Below are positions 18,256 through 27,547 of a DNA stretch of 38,440 nt, in pieces. Origin of the DNA: Candidatus Accumulibacter meliphilus (GTDB lineage: Bacteria > Pseudomonadota > Gammaproteobacteria > Burkholderiales > Rhodocyclaceae); assembly GCA_003332265.1 (NCBI GenBank), contig QPGA01000027.1, positions 3,551-41,990 of the forward strand, in the 5' to 3' direction. How positions within the stretch are numbered: position 1 is the first letter of the stretch; each line of letters opens with the position of its first letter. The notes beneath the pieces are model-generated. The model was given only the letters and a program-made list of their open reading frames with translations, searched no databases and was not told where the DNA came from. The position numbers and the translations under genes are program-made.

Positions 18256-19833
18256 CTAAATCGCCTGCGCCGGCGCCTGCGCCTGCGCCAGCGGCAGCGC
18301 CAGGCACAGTCGCGTGCCGCCGCCCGGCGACGGCAACGGTCGCAGGCTGCCGCCGTGCAGCGCGGCGACACGCTGGGCGATGGCCAGGCCGAGGCCGCCG
18401 ATGCCGCCACTGCTGCGCCGCAGCGGCGGGTCGCGCAGTGACTGGCCATTTTCCAGGCGCAGCCATACTTCTTCGGGCAGACCGCCGCCGCCGTCCTCGA
18501 CGGTGATCCGCGCCAGCCCCTTATCCTGGCTGAGGCTGACGCGCACCGGCGCAGCGCCAGGGGCATGGCGCAGGGCGTTGTCGATCAGGTTGGTGAGCGC
18601 GCGCTCGACGAGCTGCAGGTCGCCCTCCAGTTCAAGCCTCCCCGGCGGTTCGCCGGCCAGGGTCACCGGCGGCGGCCCGCCGTTGACTTCGAATTTCTGC
18701 ACCGCGTCGGTCACCAGTTCGTCGAGCCGGAAGCGCTCGCGATGCAGCAACTGGTCGCTCGATTGCAGCGCCGCCAGTTCGAAAAGCTGCTGCGACAGGC
18801 GCCGCACCTTGTCGCTCTGCGCCAGCGCCGCGGCCAGCACACGCTGGCGCTGCCCCGGCTCGGCCAGGGCCTTGCCGGCGAGCGCTTCGAGATGGCCGTG
18901 CAGGGCGGTCAGCGGCGTGCGCAAATCATGCGCGACGCTGGCCATGGTTTCGCGATGTGCGCTCGCCTGTTGCTGCTCGCGGGCGGCCTGGGATTCGATG
19001 CGTTCGGTCATTTCGTCGAAAGCGGCACCAATGGCCTGCACTTCATCGCCAGCGCCCGGCGACGAACTGCGCCCGACTGCGGCGGCATGCAGGGTGTGCA
19101 GGCTGTAGTCGCGCATGCGCCGGGCGAGACGATGCAGCGGCTGCGTCAGCCGACGCAGGGTAAAGGCACCGACCGCCAGGGTCACCAGCAGACCCAGGCC
19201 GGCGACCAGGGCGGTACTCTGCCAGACGCGGCCCTGGCTCAGTTGCACGCTGACCGCTTCGCGCGCCTGCCCGTCGAGGACGATGTACAGGTAGCCCGGC
19301 GGGCGGCTGTCGCCGGCACGCGGCGGGAACATCGCCGCGCTGAAGATGCGCGCCAGGCCCGAACCCATCGGATCGCTGCCGCGCAAGGGCAAGGCGGCGC
19401 CGCCAAGGAAGGCGCGCACCGGCCGCAGGTCGACCTGCTCCTGCTGCACCATGCCGGGATCGCCGATGTAGGCCTGGACGCGGCCGTCGGCGTCAAGCAC
19501 GTAAACCTGGATGCCGGGGTTGACCACCATCAGCATCGACAGCAGCGCGTCGCGCGCCGCGCGGTCGGCCTGGTCGCGGTCGGTCACGGTAATCTCGGGC
19601 CAGTGTTCGACGATGTGCCGGGCCAGTCCGTGCGACAGGCGTTGCAGCGACTCCTGCTCGTCCTCGGCAGCGACGTGCCAACCGAGGACGCCGACCAGCG
19701 CCCCGTAGGCGAGCAGGAGCAAGGCCATGGTCATCGTCAGGCGCGAGGAAAATGAACGCCGCAAGCGTTCCGTACGCGGTGTCCGCCGCGCCGAGTGGGC
19801 GGCGTCGCTGCGCATCTTGTTTCCCCCACTCAT
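18256..19833 (-). CDS. Sensor histidine kinase
   Basis: A 525-residue two-pass membrane kinase. The N-terminal cytoplasmic tail is Arg-rich; membrane segments are at about residues 33-52 and 205-225. The periplasmic sensor part includes GIQVYVLDADGRVQAYIGDPG, and HAMP is at about 226-280. HisKA motif MASVAHDLRTPLTALHGHLE has H302. The N box is NLIDNALRHAPG and the last G box GIGGLGLAIAQ. The extreme C-terminus is a short Gln/Ala/Pro repeat (AQAQAPAQ). The start is the ATG at 19833 and it overlaps the regulator gene by 4 nt, so this is a cognate pair. The signal is unknown. Confidence 0.93.
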   Translation of the reverse strand: MSGGNKMRSDAAHSARRTPRTERLRRSFSSRLTMTMALLLLAYGALVGVLGWHVAAEDEQESLQRLSHGLARHIVEHWPEITVTDRDQADRAARDALLSMLMVVNPGIQVYVLDADGRVQAYIGDPGMVQQEQVDLRPVRAFLGGAALPLRGSDPMGSGLARIFSAAMFPPRAGDSRPPGYLYIVLDGQAREAVSVQLSQGRVWQSTALVAGLGLLVTLAVGAFTLRRLTQPLHRLARRMRDYSLHTLHAAAVGRSSSPGAGDEVQAIGAAFDEMTERIESQAAREQQQASAHRETMASVAHDLRTPLTALHGHLEALAGKALAEPGQRQRVLAAALAQSDKVRRLSQQLFELAALQSSDQLLHRERFRLDELVTDAVQKFEVNGGPPPVTLAGEPPGRLELEGDLQLVERALTNLIDNALRHAPGAAPVRVSLSQDKGLARITVEDGGGGLPEEVWLRLENGQSLRDPPLRRSSGGIGGLGLAIAQRVAALHGGSLRPLPSPGGGTRLCLALPLAQAQAPAQAI

Positions 19834-20531
19834 GGCGAAGTCGCTTCGAAGCGGTAGCCGACACCCCAGACGGTGACGATGCGCCGCGGGTCGCGCGGGT
19901 CGTCTTCGATCTTGGTGCGCAGGCGGTTGATGTGCGAGTTGACCGTGTGCTCGTAGCCGTCGAAACCGGCACCCCAGACGCGCTGCAGCAGTTCACCGCG
20001 GCTGAAGGCGCGGCCCGGGTGACGGGCCAGGAAGTGCAGCAGATCGAACTCGCGCAGGGTCAGCGCTACGACGGCGTCGCCGCGCAGCAGTTCGCGGCGC
20101 ACGGTGTCGAGGCGGAAAGGGCCGAAGCGCAACTCCGACGCCAGCGCCGGCGAGGCGCGCAATTGCTCGATGCGGCGCAGCAGGGCGCGCACCCGGGCGA
20201 CCAGTTCGAGCATCGAAAACGGCTTGGCGAGATAGTCGTCGGCGCCGAGTTCGAGACCGAGGACGCGGTGCGCCTCGGCCGAACGCGCGCTGAGCATGAT
20301 CACCGGCACGTCGGCATGGCGGGCGCGCAGATGGCGGCAGACATCCCAGCCGTCAGCACCGGGGAGCATCAGGTCGAGCAGCACCATGTCCCAGCGCTGG
20401 CGGTCGATGGCCGCCATCGCGCGCAGTCCGTCGGACTCGCGATGCAGGCGATAACCGGCCTCTTCGAGGTGCAGGCGCAAGGCGCCGGCGATGGCGTCAT
20501 CGTCCTCGACGAGCAGCAGCTGCTCGTTCAT
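19830..20531 (-). CDS. OmpR-family response regulator
   Basis: A 233-residue regulator with receiver residues D10/D11, D53 (MVLLDLMLPGADG) and the conserved Lys in YLAKPFSM, then a winged-helix domain (ALTLREFDLLHFLARHPGRAFSRGELLQRVW, HTVNSHINRLRTKIEDDP, IVTVWGVGYRFE). Its 3' end overlaps the kinase start by 4 nt. The PEP-CTERM gene lies 70 nt upstream on the same strand, so all three may be cotranscribed. The target genes are not evident. Confidence 0.94.
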   Translation of the reverse strand: MNEQLLLVEDDDAIAGALRLHLEEAGYRLHRESDGLRAMAAIDRQRWDMVLLDLMLPGADGWDVCRHLRARHADVPVIMLSARSAEAHRVLGLELGADDYLAKPFSMLELVARVRALLRRIEQLRASPALASELRFGPFRLDTVRRELLRGDAVVALTLREFDLLHFLARHPGRAFSRGELLQRVWGAGFDGYEHTVNSHINRLRTKIEDDPRDPRRIVTVWGVGYRFEATSP

Positions 20532-20601
20532 GCGACTAGCGGCGCGGCGGCAAGCTGACGCAAACGCCGGAGCACGACGGGAAGAGCGCCGGCGCTCGCT
20601 T

Positions 20602-21414
20602 TCACACGGGCGAGAGAGCCGACCCGGCGCTCTGTTTGCGGCGCTGGCGGCCGACCCAGCCGATGGCGAGCAGTCCTGGCAGCATCAGTGCCAGGCTTTC
20701 GGGCTCGGGCACCGCCTGGAAGCTGATGCGATAGACTTCGCTGCCAGTGGTGAGGGCGCTGTTGAGCACGTAGCCGCCAGCCGTTTCCTGCCCGTTGAAG
20801 GCCGTCTGCAGTTTGGCGAAATCGACGCCGACGACCCCATTCTCCGCGCTACGGTCGGTCGCGACGCTGCCGACAACGAAGGCAGCCGCCGCGGGATCGA
20901 AGGTTTCCGATCCGGCGTCCCAGATGTCGCCAGCGTACTGAACGATCGAGGTAATCGCGAGCTGGCCGGCGGCGTTGAACAGCCGGTATTGCATCGGCGA
21001 ATCATTGCCGATGAAGTGATCGTTGCTCGGCAAGACCATGGCGGCAAAGGTGAAAAAAGGGTTGCTCGTGGCGTCGACCATGAAAGTCGCACTGCTGCTC
21101 GCACCCGGCAGCAAGGCACCACCGATCGTGCCGCGGGTCGCATTCGGTTCGGCGGCAGCGAACGCCGCCTGCCATTCGCTGCCGCCACCGAGTTCGGCGA
21201 CGGAAACAATCTCGGGGCCGGCCGCCTGGCCAATGTTGAAAGAATCGAAACTGCCGCTGCCGAAACCGACGTGCAAGGGTGCAAAACTGATGCCGGTGGC
21301 CGGAACGAGGTTTTCAATGGTCACCTGAATCTGTGCAGCGCCGGCGCTGGCGCAAAAAGCCAGCGCGGCAGCAGCGGCGGCAAGGCGGAAAGGTATGGCA
21401 AGACGTTCGTGCAT
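20602..21414 (-). CDS. Spondin-domain protein with PEP-CTERM sorting signal
   Basis: A 270-residue exported protein. The signal peptide (residues 1 to about 25) ends in CASAGAAQ. The body resembles the spondin N domain: VTIENLVPATGISFAPLHVGFG, ELGGGSEWQAAF, LLPGASSSATFMV, and MVLPSNDHFIGND. The C-terminus has the exosortase signal VPEPES, a hydrophobic segment, and the basic end RQRRKQ. PEP-CTERM proteins are cut by exosortase at the inner membrane and go to the surface or exopolysaccharide matrix. The start is the ATG at 21414 after GAGGAG, giving a normal signal peptide. No exosortase gene is in the window. A role in floc or biofilm matrix is an inference. Confidence 0.87.
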   Translation of the reverse strand: MHERLAIPFRLAAAAAALAFCASAGAAQIQVTIENLVPATGISFAPLHVGFGSGSFDSFNIGQAAGPEIVSVAELGGGSEWQAAFAAAEPNATRGTIGGALLPGASSSATFMVDATSNPFFTFAAMVLPSNDHFIGNDSPMQYRLFNAAGQLAITSIVQYAGDIWDAGSETFDPAAAAFVVGSVATDRSAENGVVGVDFAKLQTAFNGQETAGGYVLNSALTTGSEVYRISFQAVPEPESLALMLPGLLAIGWVGRQRRKQSAGSALSPV

Positions 21415-21712
21415 CAGGGTTCTCCTCGAGGAAAGCGTCAGATGGGAAATCGAGCCGGAAAACCCGAGCCCGCACGAACGATGATAGGAAGCGACCCTCA
21501 CCAAGTCCTCATGGAATGATCACGCAGCGGTGAACACTTGCTTTTCCTCCCTGCAGGCCGACGGAGGCATCGTCAGAGGGAAGTCAAGGAAAGCACAGAG
21601 CCCAGAGTATCCCCGCCACCGACAGCGGCAGTCAATCAGCGAATTCTGGCCGAGCACGCCGATGCCTTGCCGCTCCCGCTACCGGGCACAGGGCTCTTGG
21701 GGGCTACTTGCG
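21415..21712. other. Intergenic region between an RND pump gene and the PEP-CTERM gene
   Basis: About 300 nt. The only recognised element is the ribosome-binding site GAGGAG for the PEP-CTERM gene. I see no clear promoter, terminator hairpin or small gene. Confidence 0.45.
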
Positions 21713-24700
21713 CTACCTGACTGCGCTCCGCCCACGCGCCAGCAGTCGGCGCAGCAGCGGGCCTCCCGGGTGGGTCTTGCGTTCGCGCATGAATGCCAGG
21801 TAGAGCAGCGGCACGGCGAACAGCGTCAGCGCCGTCGAGAACAGCAGCCCCCAGACGATGCTCGAAGCGACCGGCCCCCACAACAAGCTCTTGCCGCCGA
21901 TGCCGAAAGCCAGCGAGAACAGGCCACCGATCGTCGTCGTGGTGGTGATCAGGATCGGCACCACACGCCGCCGACCGGCCTGCACCAGGGCGTGCATGCC
22001 GCCCATACGCCTTGTCCGCTCGTTGGCCGCATCGATCAGGACGATGGCCGAGTTGACGCCGATGCCGGTCAGCGCGATCACTCCGTAGAGCGTATACAGC
22101 GACAGCGGATTGCCCGACAGCGCCAGCCCGAAAGCAACGCCGGTGAAGGCCAGCGGCACGGTCACCAGGATCATCAGCGGTTGCCAGTAGCTGGCAAACT
22201 GCGCGGCGAGAATCAGGTAGATCAGGCCAATTCCGAGGAGGAAGAGCATCTTCATCGCATCGAGGCTCTCCTCGATGTCCTCCAGCTCGCCGGAAAAATC
22301 GAGGCTGACGCCGGGATGCGCGGCGCGGATCTGGTCCCACTCACTGGCGATGATGGCGTTGGCCGCGGCGGTATCGGTGAGCGTTTTGTCGAGGCTGGCT
22401 TCAACGGTGATCGTACGGCGCAGGTTGTAGTGGCGAATGAAGCCACGACCCGGCGTGATTTCTTCTTCGACGAGCGCGCCGAGGCGGCTGATCTGGCCAT
22501 CCGGCAGGGCAATCGGCTCGTTCAGGAAAGTCGCCGGGTCGAGGCGTTTGGTACGCTCGGAACGCACGCGCACCTCGATCTTGTCGCCCTCGTCACGCGT
22601 AAAAGCGACCACCTCGCCGTCGACGGCAATGCGTACCTGCCGGGCCAGTTGCGCGGCGTTCAGCCCGGCCTTGGGCAGGGCGTCGCGGTCGAGACGCAGG
22701 CTCAGCTGCGGGCGACCGGGAACATTGTCGTCCTGCACGTCGCGCGCGCCGGGGATTTTGGCGGTGATCTCCTTGAGCGCGTCGGCGGCGGCCTGCAGTT
22801 GCGCGAAATCATCGCCGCGCACCTTGACGCTGATCGCCTTGCCGGCGGGAGGACCGCCCGAGAGCACGGTAAAGCTCTTGCGCCCGAGGCCCGGCACGGC
22901 TTCGACGCTGGCGCGCATGGCCTCGACCGCGTCGTTGACCCCGCGAGCGCCCTTGGCCAGCGGGTTCAGCGAAACGATCACCTGGCCGTAGGGGTCGCCA
23001 TAGAGCGGCTCGGTGTCGGTGAACTTGACCCCGGCGTTGGCATAGACCGAGCGTGCCTCGGCGCCCGGCCCGACGCCATTGAGCTGGCTGCGTACCACCT
23101 GCTCGACGGCCCTGGTTTCGGCCAGCGTGTCTTCGAGCGTTGCCGTCGCCGGCATGTCGACGTTCACGTAAATGATCCGTATCGGATCGAAAGCGAAGAA
23201 CTGCACGCGAATCACACCGCTGGCCACCAGCGCCGCGGCGGCCACCACCGCGGCCAGGGTCAGCGCCGCGAAGCGCTTCGGCCGGCGCAGGGTGTACGCC
23301 AGCGCCTGCCCGTAGCGCAGGCGAATGCGGCGATTGAAGCCCTTGCGCCAGACTTGCAGGCGTGACGGCCGGTCGAGATGCAGCTTGCTGGCGACGATGT
23401 GCACCGGCATCATCCAGAAGGCTTCAAGCAGCGAGATCAGCAAGGCCAGGGTGACCACGAAGGGGATGATGAACATGAACTTGCCGACGATCCCCGGCAG
23501 CAGCATCAGCGGCAGGAAAGCGGCCATGGTCGTTGCCACCGACGCCAGCACCGGCGCCCAGACTTCGCCGATGGCGTCGAGGCTGGCCTGCAGCGCCTGC
23601 TGCCCGCGTTCGATACGGTAGTAGGTCGCCTCGACAATGACCACCGCGTCATCGACCAGCAGGCCGAGCGCGATGACCACGCCGAGCAGCACCGAGACAT
23701 TCACCGTGTGCCCCATGGCCGCCAGCAAGGCGAAAGTGCCGAGCAGCGAAAACGGAATGCCCAGCGAAACCAGCACGCCGATCTTGGCGCCGAGGAACAG
23801 CCAGCACACCGCGAGCACCATGATCACCCCGTACAAGGCGTTGGTCTGCATGACCTGGATCGCTTCGCGGGTGGGAATCGTCTGGTCGTCGGCGAGAGTC
23901 ATTTTCAGGCCGCGGCCGGCAAGCACGGCGTTTTCCTCGGCAATGAAGCTGCGCAGACGGTCGACGAGTTCGAGCGTGTTGCTGCCGGCTTTCTTGTTGA
24001 TGGCCAGCGAAATCGCGTCGCGGCCGTCAGTCGACGAGTACTGCGTCGCCGGCGCGCGCGCTCTTTCGATGCGCGCCACCTCGTCGAGCCGCGCCGAAAC
24101 ACCGGGTCGGGACGACGACATCACCGGCAGCGTCGCCAGCGACTCGGGATCGGTGAGCACGCCCTTGATGCCAACCGACCAGGCGCTGCCCTGCCCTTTC
24201 AAGGTGCCGCCCGAAACATCGCGATACCAGTCGCGCACGCTGTCGGCGATGTCGGTGCTGGTCAGGCCGCGCGCCGCCAGGGCCTGTGGATTGGCACTGA
24301 TCAGCAGCTCCGGGTCGCGCAGGCCGGAAGCGATGACCGAGTCGACGCCGCTCATGCGCTCCAGATCGCTCTTGATGCGCCGGGCGTTCAAACGCAGCGT
24401 CTCGTCGTCGGCCTGACCGACAAGCAGAATCGACGCCGTCGGAAAACCGTTTGAGGTGGTGATCTCCATCACCAGCGGATCCTTGGCCTCGGGTGGCAGC
24501 TCGGACTTGGCCTTGTTCTGGATCTCGCGACGCAGGTCGTTCATCCGCTTGTCGAAATTGCGCTCGGAGATCTCCCGGAAGCGAACCAGAATCGTCGAAA
24601 TGTTCTCGCGCGACGTCGACACCACGAAGCGCACGTCGGCAACACCCTTGATGCCATCTTCGAGCGGGTTGGTGACCAGCCGCTCGACTTCCTCGGCACT

Positions 24701-24862
24701 CGAACCGGGCAGCGCGGTAACGATGCTCACCCAGTTGAAATTGATTTCCGGATCCTGCTCGCGCGGCATCGTCAGGTAGCTGAGCAGACCGAGCATCAGC
24801 ACCACCACGAAAGCGACGTTGGCCAGGGGATGGTTCGAGATCAGCGCACGCAGCAGCTTCAT
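21713..24862 (-). CDS. RND efflux transporter permease
   Basis: A 1049-residue inner-membrane proton-driven pump of the AcrB/HAE1-like class. It has the usual beginning (SNHPLANVAFVVVLMLGLLSYLTMPREQDPEINFNWV), porter-domain phrase GSSAEEVERLVTNPLED, and the membrane motif GLLVDDAVVIVEATYYRIERG with the paired Asp residues of the proton path. A second six-helix bundle follows (LTGIGVNSAIVLIDAANERTR). It forms a tripartite pump with a membrane-fusion protein, encoded 15 nt upstream, and an outer-membrane factor not seen here. The substrate (drug, solvent or metal) cannot be told from the sequence; the absence of CusA-like Met clusters argues against Cu/Ag. Confidence 0.95.
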   Translation of the reverse strand: MKLLRALISNHPLANVAFVVVLMLGLLSYLTMPREQDPEINFNWVSIVTALPGSSAEEVERLVTNPLEDGIKGVADVRFVVSTSRENISTILVRFREISERNFDKRMNDLRREIQNKAKSELPPEAKDPLVMEITTSNGFPTASILLVGQADDETLRLNARRIKSDLERMSGVDSVIASGLRDPELLISANPQALAARGLTSTDIADSVRDWYRDVSGGTLKGQGSAWSVGIKGVLTDPESLATLPVMSSSRPGVSARLDEVARIERARAPATQYSSTDGRDAISLAINKKAGSNTLELVDRLRSFIAEENAVLAGRGLKMTLADDQTIPTREAIQVMQTNALYGVIMVLAVCWLFLGAKIGVLVSLGIPFSLLGTFALLAAMGHTVNVSVLLGVVIALGLLVDDAVVIVEATYYRIERGQQALQASLDAIGEVWAPVLASVATTMAAFLPLMLLPGIVGKFMFIIPFVVTLALLISLLEAFWMMPVHIVASKLHLDRPSRLQVWRKGFNRRIRLRYGQALAYTLRRPKRFAALTLAAVVAAAALVASGVIRVQFFAFDPIRIIYVNVDMPATATLEDTLAETRAVEQVVRSQLNGVGPGAEARSVYANAGVKFTDTEPLYGDPYGQVIVSLNPLAKGARGVNDAVEAMRASVEAVPGLGRKSFTVLSGGPPAGKAISVKVRGDDFAQLQAAADALKEITAKIPGARDVQDDNVPGRPQLSLRLDRDALPKAGLNAAQLARQVRIAVDGEVVAFTRDEGDKIEVRVRSERTKRLDPATFLNEPIALPDGQISRLGALVEEEITPGRGFIRHYNLRRTITVEASLDKTLTDTAAANAIIASEWDQIRAAHPGVSLDFSGELEDIEESLDAMKMLFLLGIGLIYLILAAQFASYWQPLMILVTVPLAFTGVAFGLALSGNPLSLYTLYGVIALTGIGVNSAIVLIDAANERTRRMGGMHALVQAGRRRVVPILITTTTTIGGLFSLAFGIGGKSLLWGPVASSIVWGLLFSTALTLFAVPLLYLAFMRERKTHPGGPLLRRLLARGRSAVR

Positions 24863-24877
24863 GGTTGGCGGTGCCGC

Positions 24878-26002
24878 CTACTTGATCGCCGTGCCGTCTT
24901 GCAGCGTCGCCTGGCCGCGCACCACGACACGCGTCTGCGCCGGCAGCGCGACCGCTGTCGCACGGCCCTCCTGCGCGCCGGGCAAGGCGACGAAGCGGGC
25001 GACCTTGTCCTGCTCGACAAAGACGCCGATCGCGTCGCCGCGGCGCACCAGCAGCGGCGCCGGCAGGTAAGGCTGCGGATCGGACCACAGCAAACGCCCG
25101 TCGCTGCCCACCGGAACGGGAGGCTTGGCCGCGGCGCCGGCCGCGAAACCGAGGCGGACTTCCTGCGTGCGCGCCGGCGCCGACACCGTGCCACCGACAC
25201 GCAGCAGGCGTAGCGGATAGCTCTGCCCACGCGTCGCGAAAACCGGATCGCTCGCCCGGCGCAGTCCGGCGACATCGGCCGGCGCGATATTCGCGCTCAC
25301 TTCGGCGGCACCGGTTTCGGCGATTACGTAAAGCACCGTTCCCGGCACCACGGCCTCGCCGGTCTGCGCCAGCCGCTCCATGACGCTGCCGGCAAAAGGC
25401 GCGCGCAGCGTCGCCTTCGCCAGCTGGCGTTGAGCGACCGCCAGTTGCGCCTGTTGCGATGCCCGTTCGCTGCGCATCAGCGCCACTTCGGTTTCGCGCT
25501 GGATCAGCGCTTCCTGCGAAAAGTATCCCTGCGCCACCAGCGCCTGCGAGCGCTTGAGCTGCTGCTCGGCCTGCCTGAGCCGCGCCAGTGAAGCATCCAG
25601 CGCCGCCTGCGCCTGCGCCACCGCCAGCCGGAAATCGACCGGGTCGATCACGACCAGCACTTCACCTTTTTTCACGGTGCTGCCAGCTTCGGCCGTCCAG
25701 CGCAGCACGACTCCGCTGACCTCGGCCGACAGCTTCGACTCGTTGCGCGCCATCACGCTGGCCGCCAGTTCACGCTGCGGGTGGATGACCACTTCACTGA
25801 GCGCTGCCGTCTCGATGATCACGGCAGCGGCTTTTGTGGTGGCTGGCATGCTCTGCGCGTTCGCCCGCGGCGTGACGGTGAGAGGCAGGAGGAGGACAAC
25901 CACCAGGGCGGCAATCAGCATCGCGGGCGACCGCGATGCTCCAGGGGGCCGCCCGCGCCGGACGAGCCAGGTAGTCTGTCGCTGCACGTCAATCAGTCTC
26001 AT
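24878..26002 (-). CDS. RND efflux membrane-fusion (periplasmic adaptor) protein
   Basis: A 374-residue adaptor with an N-terminal hydrophobic segment (AALVVVLLLPLTVTPRANAQ) acting as signal or anchor. It has the lipoyl halves (GVVLRWTAEAGSTVKKGEVLVVIDP and ATLRAPFAGSVMERLAQTGEAV), a coiled-coil hairpin between them (ALDASLARLRQAEQQLKRSQALVAQG), and beta-barrel and membrane-proximal domains after. It links the permease to an outer-membrane channel. The start at 26002 is chosen as the ATG giving a plausible leader; an ATG at 25921 is possible and neither has a strong ribosome-binding site. It forms an operon with the permease gene. Confidence 0.9.
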   Translation of the reverse strand: MRLIDVQRQTTWLVRRGRPPGASRSPAMLIAALVVVLLLPLTVTPRANAQSMPATTKAAAVIIETAALSEVVIHPQRELAASVMARNESKLSAEVSGVVLRWTAEAGSTVKKGEVLVVIDPVDFRLAVAQAQAALDASLARLRQAEQQLKRSQALVAQGYFSQEALIQRETEVALMRSERASQQAQLAVAQRQLAKATLRAPFAGSVMERLAQTGEAVVPGTVLYVIAETGAAEVSANIAPADVAGLRRASDPVFATRGQSYPLRLLRVGGTVSAPARTQEVRLGFAAGAAAKPPVPVGSDGRLLWSDPQPYLPAPLLVRRGDAIGVFVEQDKVARFVALPGAQEGRATAVALPAQTRVVVRGQATLQDGTAIK

Positions 26003-26162
26003 GTGCTGCCGCCATATCGGCTTCAATGAATGGCGGCATGAGCGCCAGCGCAAGGAGCGCTTGCCTGTCGCGAGTTGCCCCCGAACTGGCGCGTAGCCCT
26101 CCGCGCTACCCCGTGCCGGTGACCCTGATCGGCCGCCTGATACTGCCTGGTAGCGCCGACGC

Positions 26163-26585
26163 TCATGCAACATCGACCCGCCCTATGCCCAATAGATCAG
26201 CCGCCTCGCATAGCCGTCGGTCGATACTGGCCAGGCGGGCATTCAGGCGACGAGCAACGGCCAGGTGCAGCGCATCTCCGGCGCGCAAGGCGGCTGGCGT
26301 CGCGATAAGGACCGCCGCTGTGCGGAAATCGCCGGGTTCGATTTCCACCAGCCCGAGTTTGCCCGAGGCAAAACGCTGGAAATTGACCAGCGCCTGCTCC
26401 CCGGTCGCAACGTCGACGGCCCCGGTTCGCCGCTTGATGCCGCCGACGCTTACCATCTCGGTCAAGGGCCAGGCGGAAATCATCAACTTCTGTTCGCGTA
26501 CGCTCTCCATCCAGCCAACGAGCGCACCTGCATTGGCTTCGCGAAAGAAGATCGCCGTCAGCAGCGAAGTATCGAGATAGATCAC
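26163..26585 (-). CDS. PIN-domain toxin (VapC-like)
   Basis: A 140-residue PIN-domain ribonuclease. The acidic metal-binding residues are D5 (IYLDTSLL), E in PLTEMVS, D in RAGDALHLAVA and D in ASIDRRL. PIN toxins of type II modules cut tRNA or rRNA and stop growth until the antitoxin returns. The start is a GTG at 26585 overlapping the antitoxin stop (GTGA). It is paired with the Phd-type antitoxin just upstream. A similar but diverged module lies 530 nt upstream. Confidence 0.9.
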   Translation of the reverse strand: MIYLDTSLLTAIFFREANAGALVGWMESVREQKLMISAWPLTEMVSVGGIKRRTGAVDVATGEQALVNFQRFASGKLGLVEIEPGDFRTAAVLIATPAALRAGDALHLAVARRLNARLASIDRRLCEAADLLGIGRVDVA

Positions 26586-26812
26586 AACAAATCCTGCTCG
26601 CGCATCTCGGCGACGCTCAAGCCCCCGCTCTCAGGAGCAGCAGCAACCCACTCGCGCAAGTCCGACCAGTCGAAAGGCATCGACCGCGGCTCGGCCACCA
26701 GGCGGGCCACAGGTTTGCCACGTCGAGTGATAAGGACCTCCCCGCCGGCCTCGACCTCGGCAATCAGTGCGGAAAGCTGCGATTTCGTATCGGCAATCGT
26801 CGCGGTCTTCAT
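26582..26812 (-). CDS. Phd/YefM-type antitoxin
   Basis: A 76-residue antitoxin. The N-terminal DNA-binding fold is TATIADTKSQLSALIAEVEAGGEVLITRRGKPVARLV, the hallmark of Phd/YefM proteins. The C-terminal segment (DWSDLREWVAAAPESGG, AEMREQDLL) would wrap the toxin. Such proteins repress their own promoter with the toxin as corepressor. The start is the ATG at 26812 and the stop overlaps the toxin start. Confidence 0.9.
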   Translation of the reverse strand: MKTATIADTKSQLSALIAEVEAGGEVLITRRGKPVARLVAEPRSMPFDWSDLREWVAAAPESGGLSVAEMREQDLL

Positions 26813-27112
26813 GGTTCGGTCGCTGTAAAGTGGTCAACTCGGTCCACATTTTTGCGCTTATTGGTCATCTTGTAAATGGCTGTCATGTGATGGTAGCGAT
26901 TCAATACCGTGTTTGGCCCCGTAGCGCTCATGACGTCGCGTGACTACGTTCCTGCCTACCCGGCTCGACGCGCAATGCTCAAGCGCTGCCCAAGCTTGGC
27001 CGCAACGCGAACAATAGGGGTCTGACCCCCTGTTGTTCTCCTAGGGGTCTGACCCCTGTTGTTCTCCGACAACACTCACGGGCTTCAATGGCTGGCGCCG
27101 ATTGTTGGCGCC
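26813..27112. other. Spacer between two toxin-antitoxin modules
   Basis: 300 nt without a gene. It carries the tandem repeat at 27015-27067 and the presumed promoter/operator of the first module (TTGACC on the minus strand near 26838). The second toxin gene reads into it; no T-rich terminator is visible. Confidence 0.5.
27015..27067. repeat. Two tandem copies of a 26-27-nt repeat with a palindromic core
   Basis: Copy 1 (27015-27041) and copy 2 (27042-27067) both read TAGGGGTCTGACCCC followed by TGTTGTTCTCC. They differ by one extra C in copy 1. The core GGGGTC-T-GACCCC is an odd-length palindrome. Similar GGGGTCTGACCCC strings are often found beside REP-associated tyrosine transposases, but none is present here. 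Confidence 0.85.
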
Positions 27113-27547
27113 TCAGGGTTCGATACCCCTGCTGGCGTGAACTTTGAGTAGCCTGGCGGCAGCCAGCAGCCCTTCGTCCAGAGTGTAAAGCGTTGTTGCG
27201 CCATGGTTGCTGGCAATGGCCAAATGCAGCGCGTCGCCAGCTCTCAATTTTGTCGCGAAGTGCTGGATGTACCCTTTGGCAAGCTCGTAGTCCGCCGCGC
27301 CGGGAACAAGCACCTGGCAGGAGCCAGCCACCATGTCATCAAACTGGCCGATTGCCTGTAACGCCTCCGCCTCCGCCATACCTCCCATCCTGAACTCCCG
27401 AGCGATGAGGCTCGCGAACTCGACGCGGGTCCACTGGCTGACCTGCAAGCTGCCAACCGGGAGCGTCACAAAGAACGCCTCGATCTTTTCACTGGTCGCT
27501 TCCTCGAGGATGAGCGGCGCCAGGAAGCTGGTATCGAAATACAACAT
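27113..27547 (-). CDS. PIN-domain toxin (VapC-like), second module
   Basis: A 144-residue PIN protein with the acidic set D5 (LYFDTSFL), E in RVEFASL, D in RAGDALHLAIA and D in YTLDEGLL. It is the same family as the toxin at 26163 but clearly diverged in the middle. The start is the ATG at 27547, sharing one base with the antitoxin stop (TGATG). Confidence 0.9.
   Translation of the reverse strand: MLYFDTSFLAPLILEEATSEKIEAFFVTLPVGSLQVSQWTRVEFASLIAREFRMGGMAEAEALQAIGQFDDMVAGSCQVLVPGAADYELAKGYIQHFATKLRAGDALHLAIASNHGATTLYTLDEGLLAAARLLKVHASRGIEP

Noticed and set aside
21530-23365. 611-residue open frame antisense to the RND permease
   Set aside because: Composition is His/Arg/Gln-rich without any motif, and the opposite strand encodes a full-length well-conserved pump.
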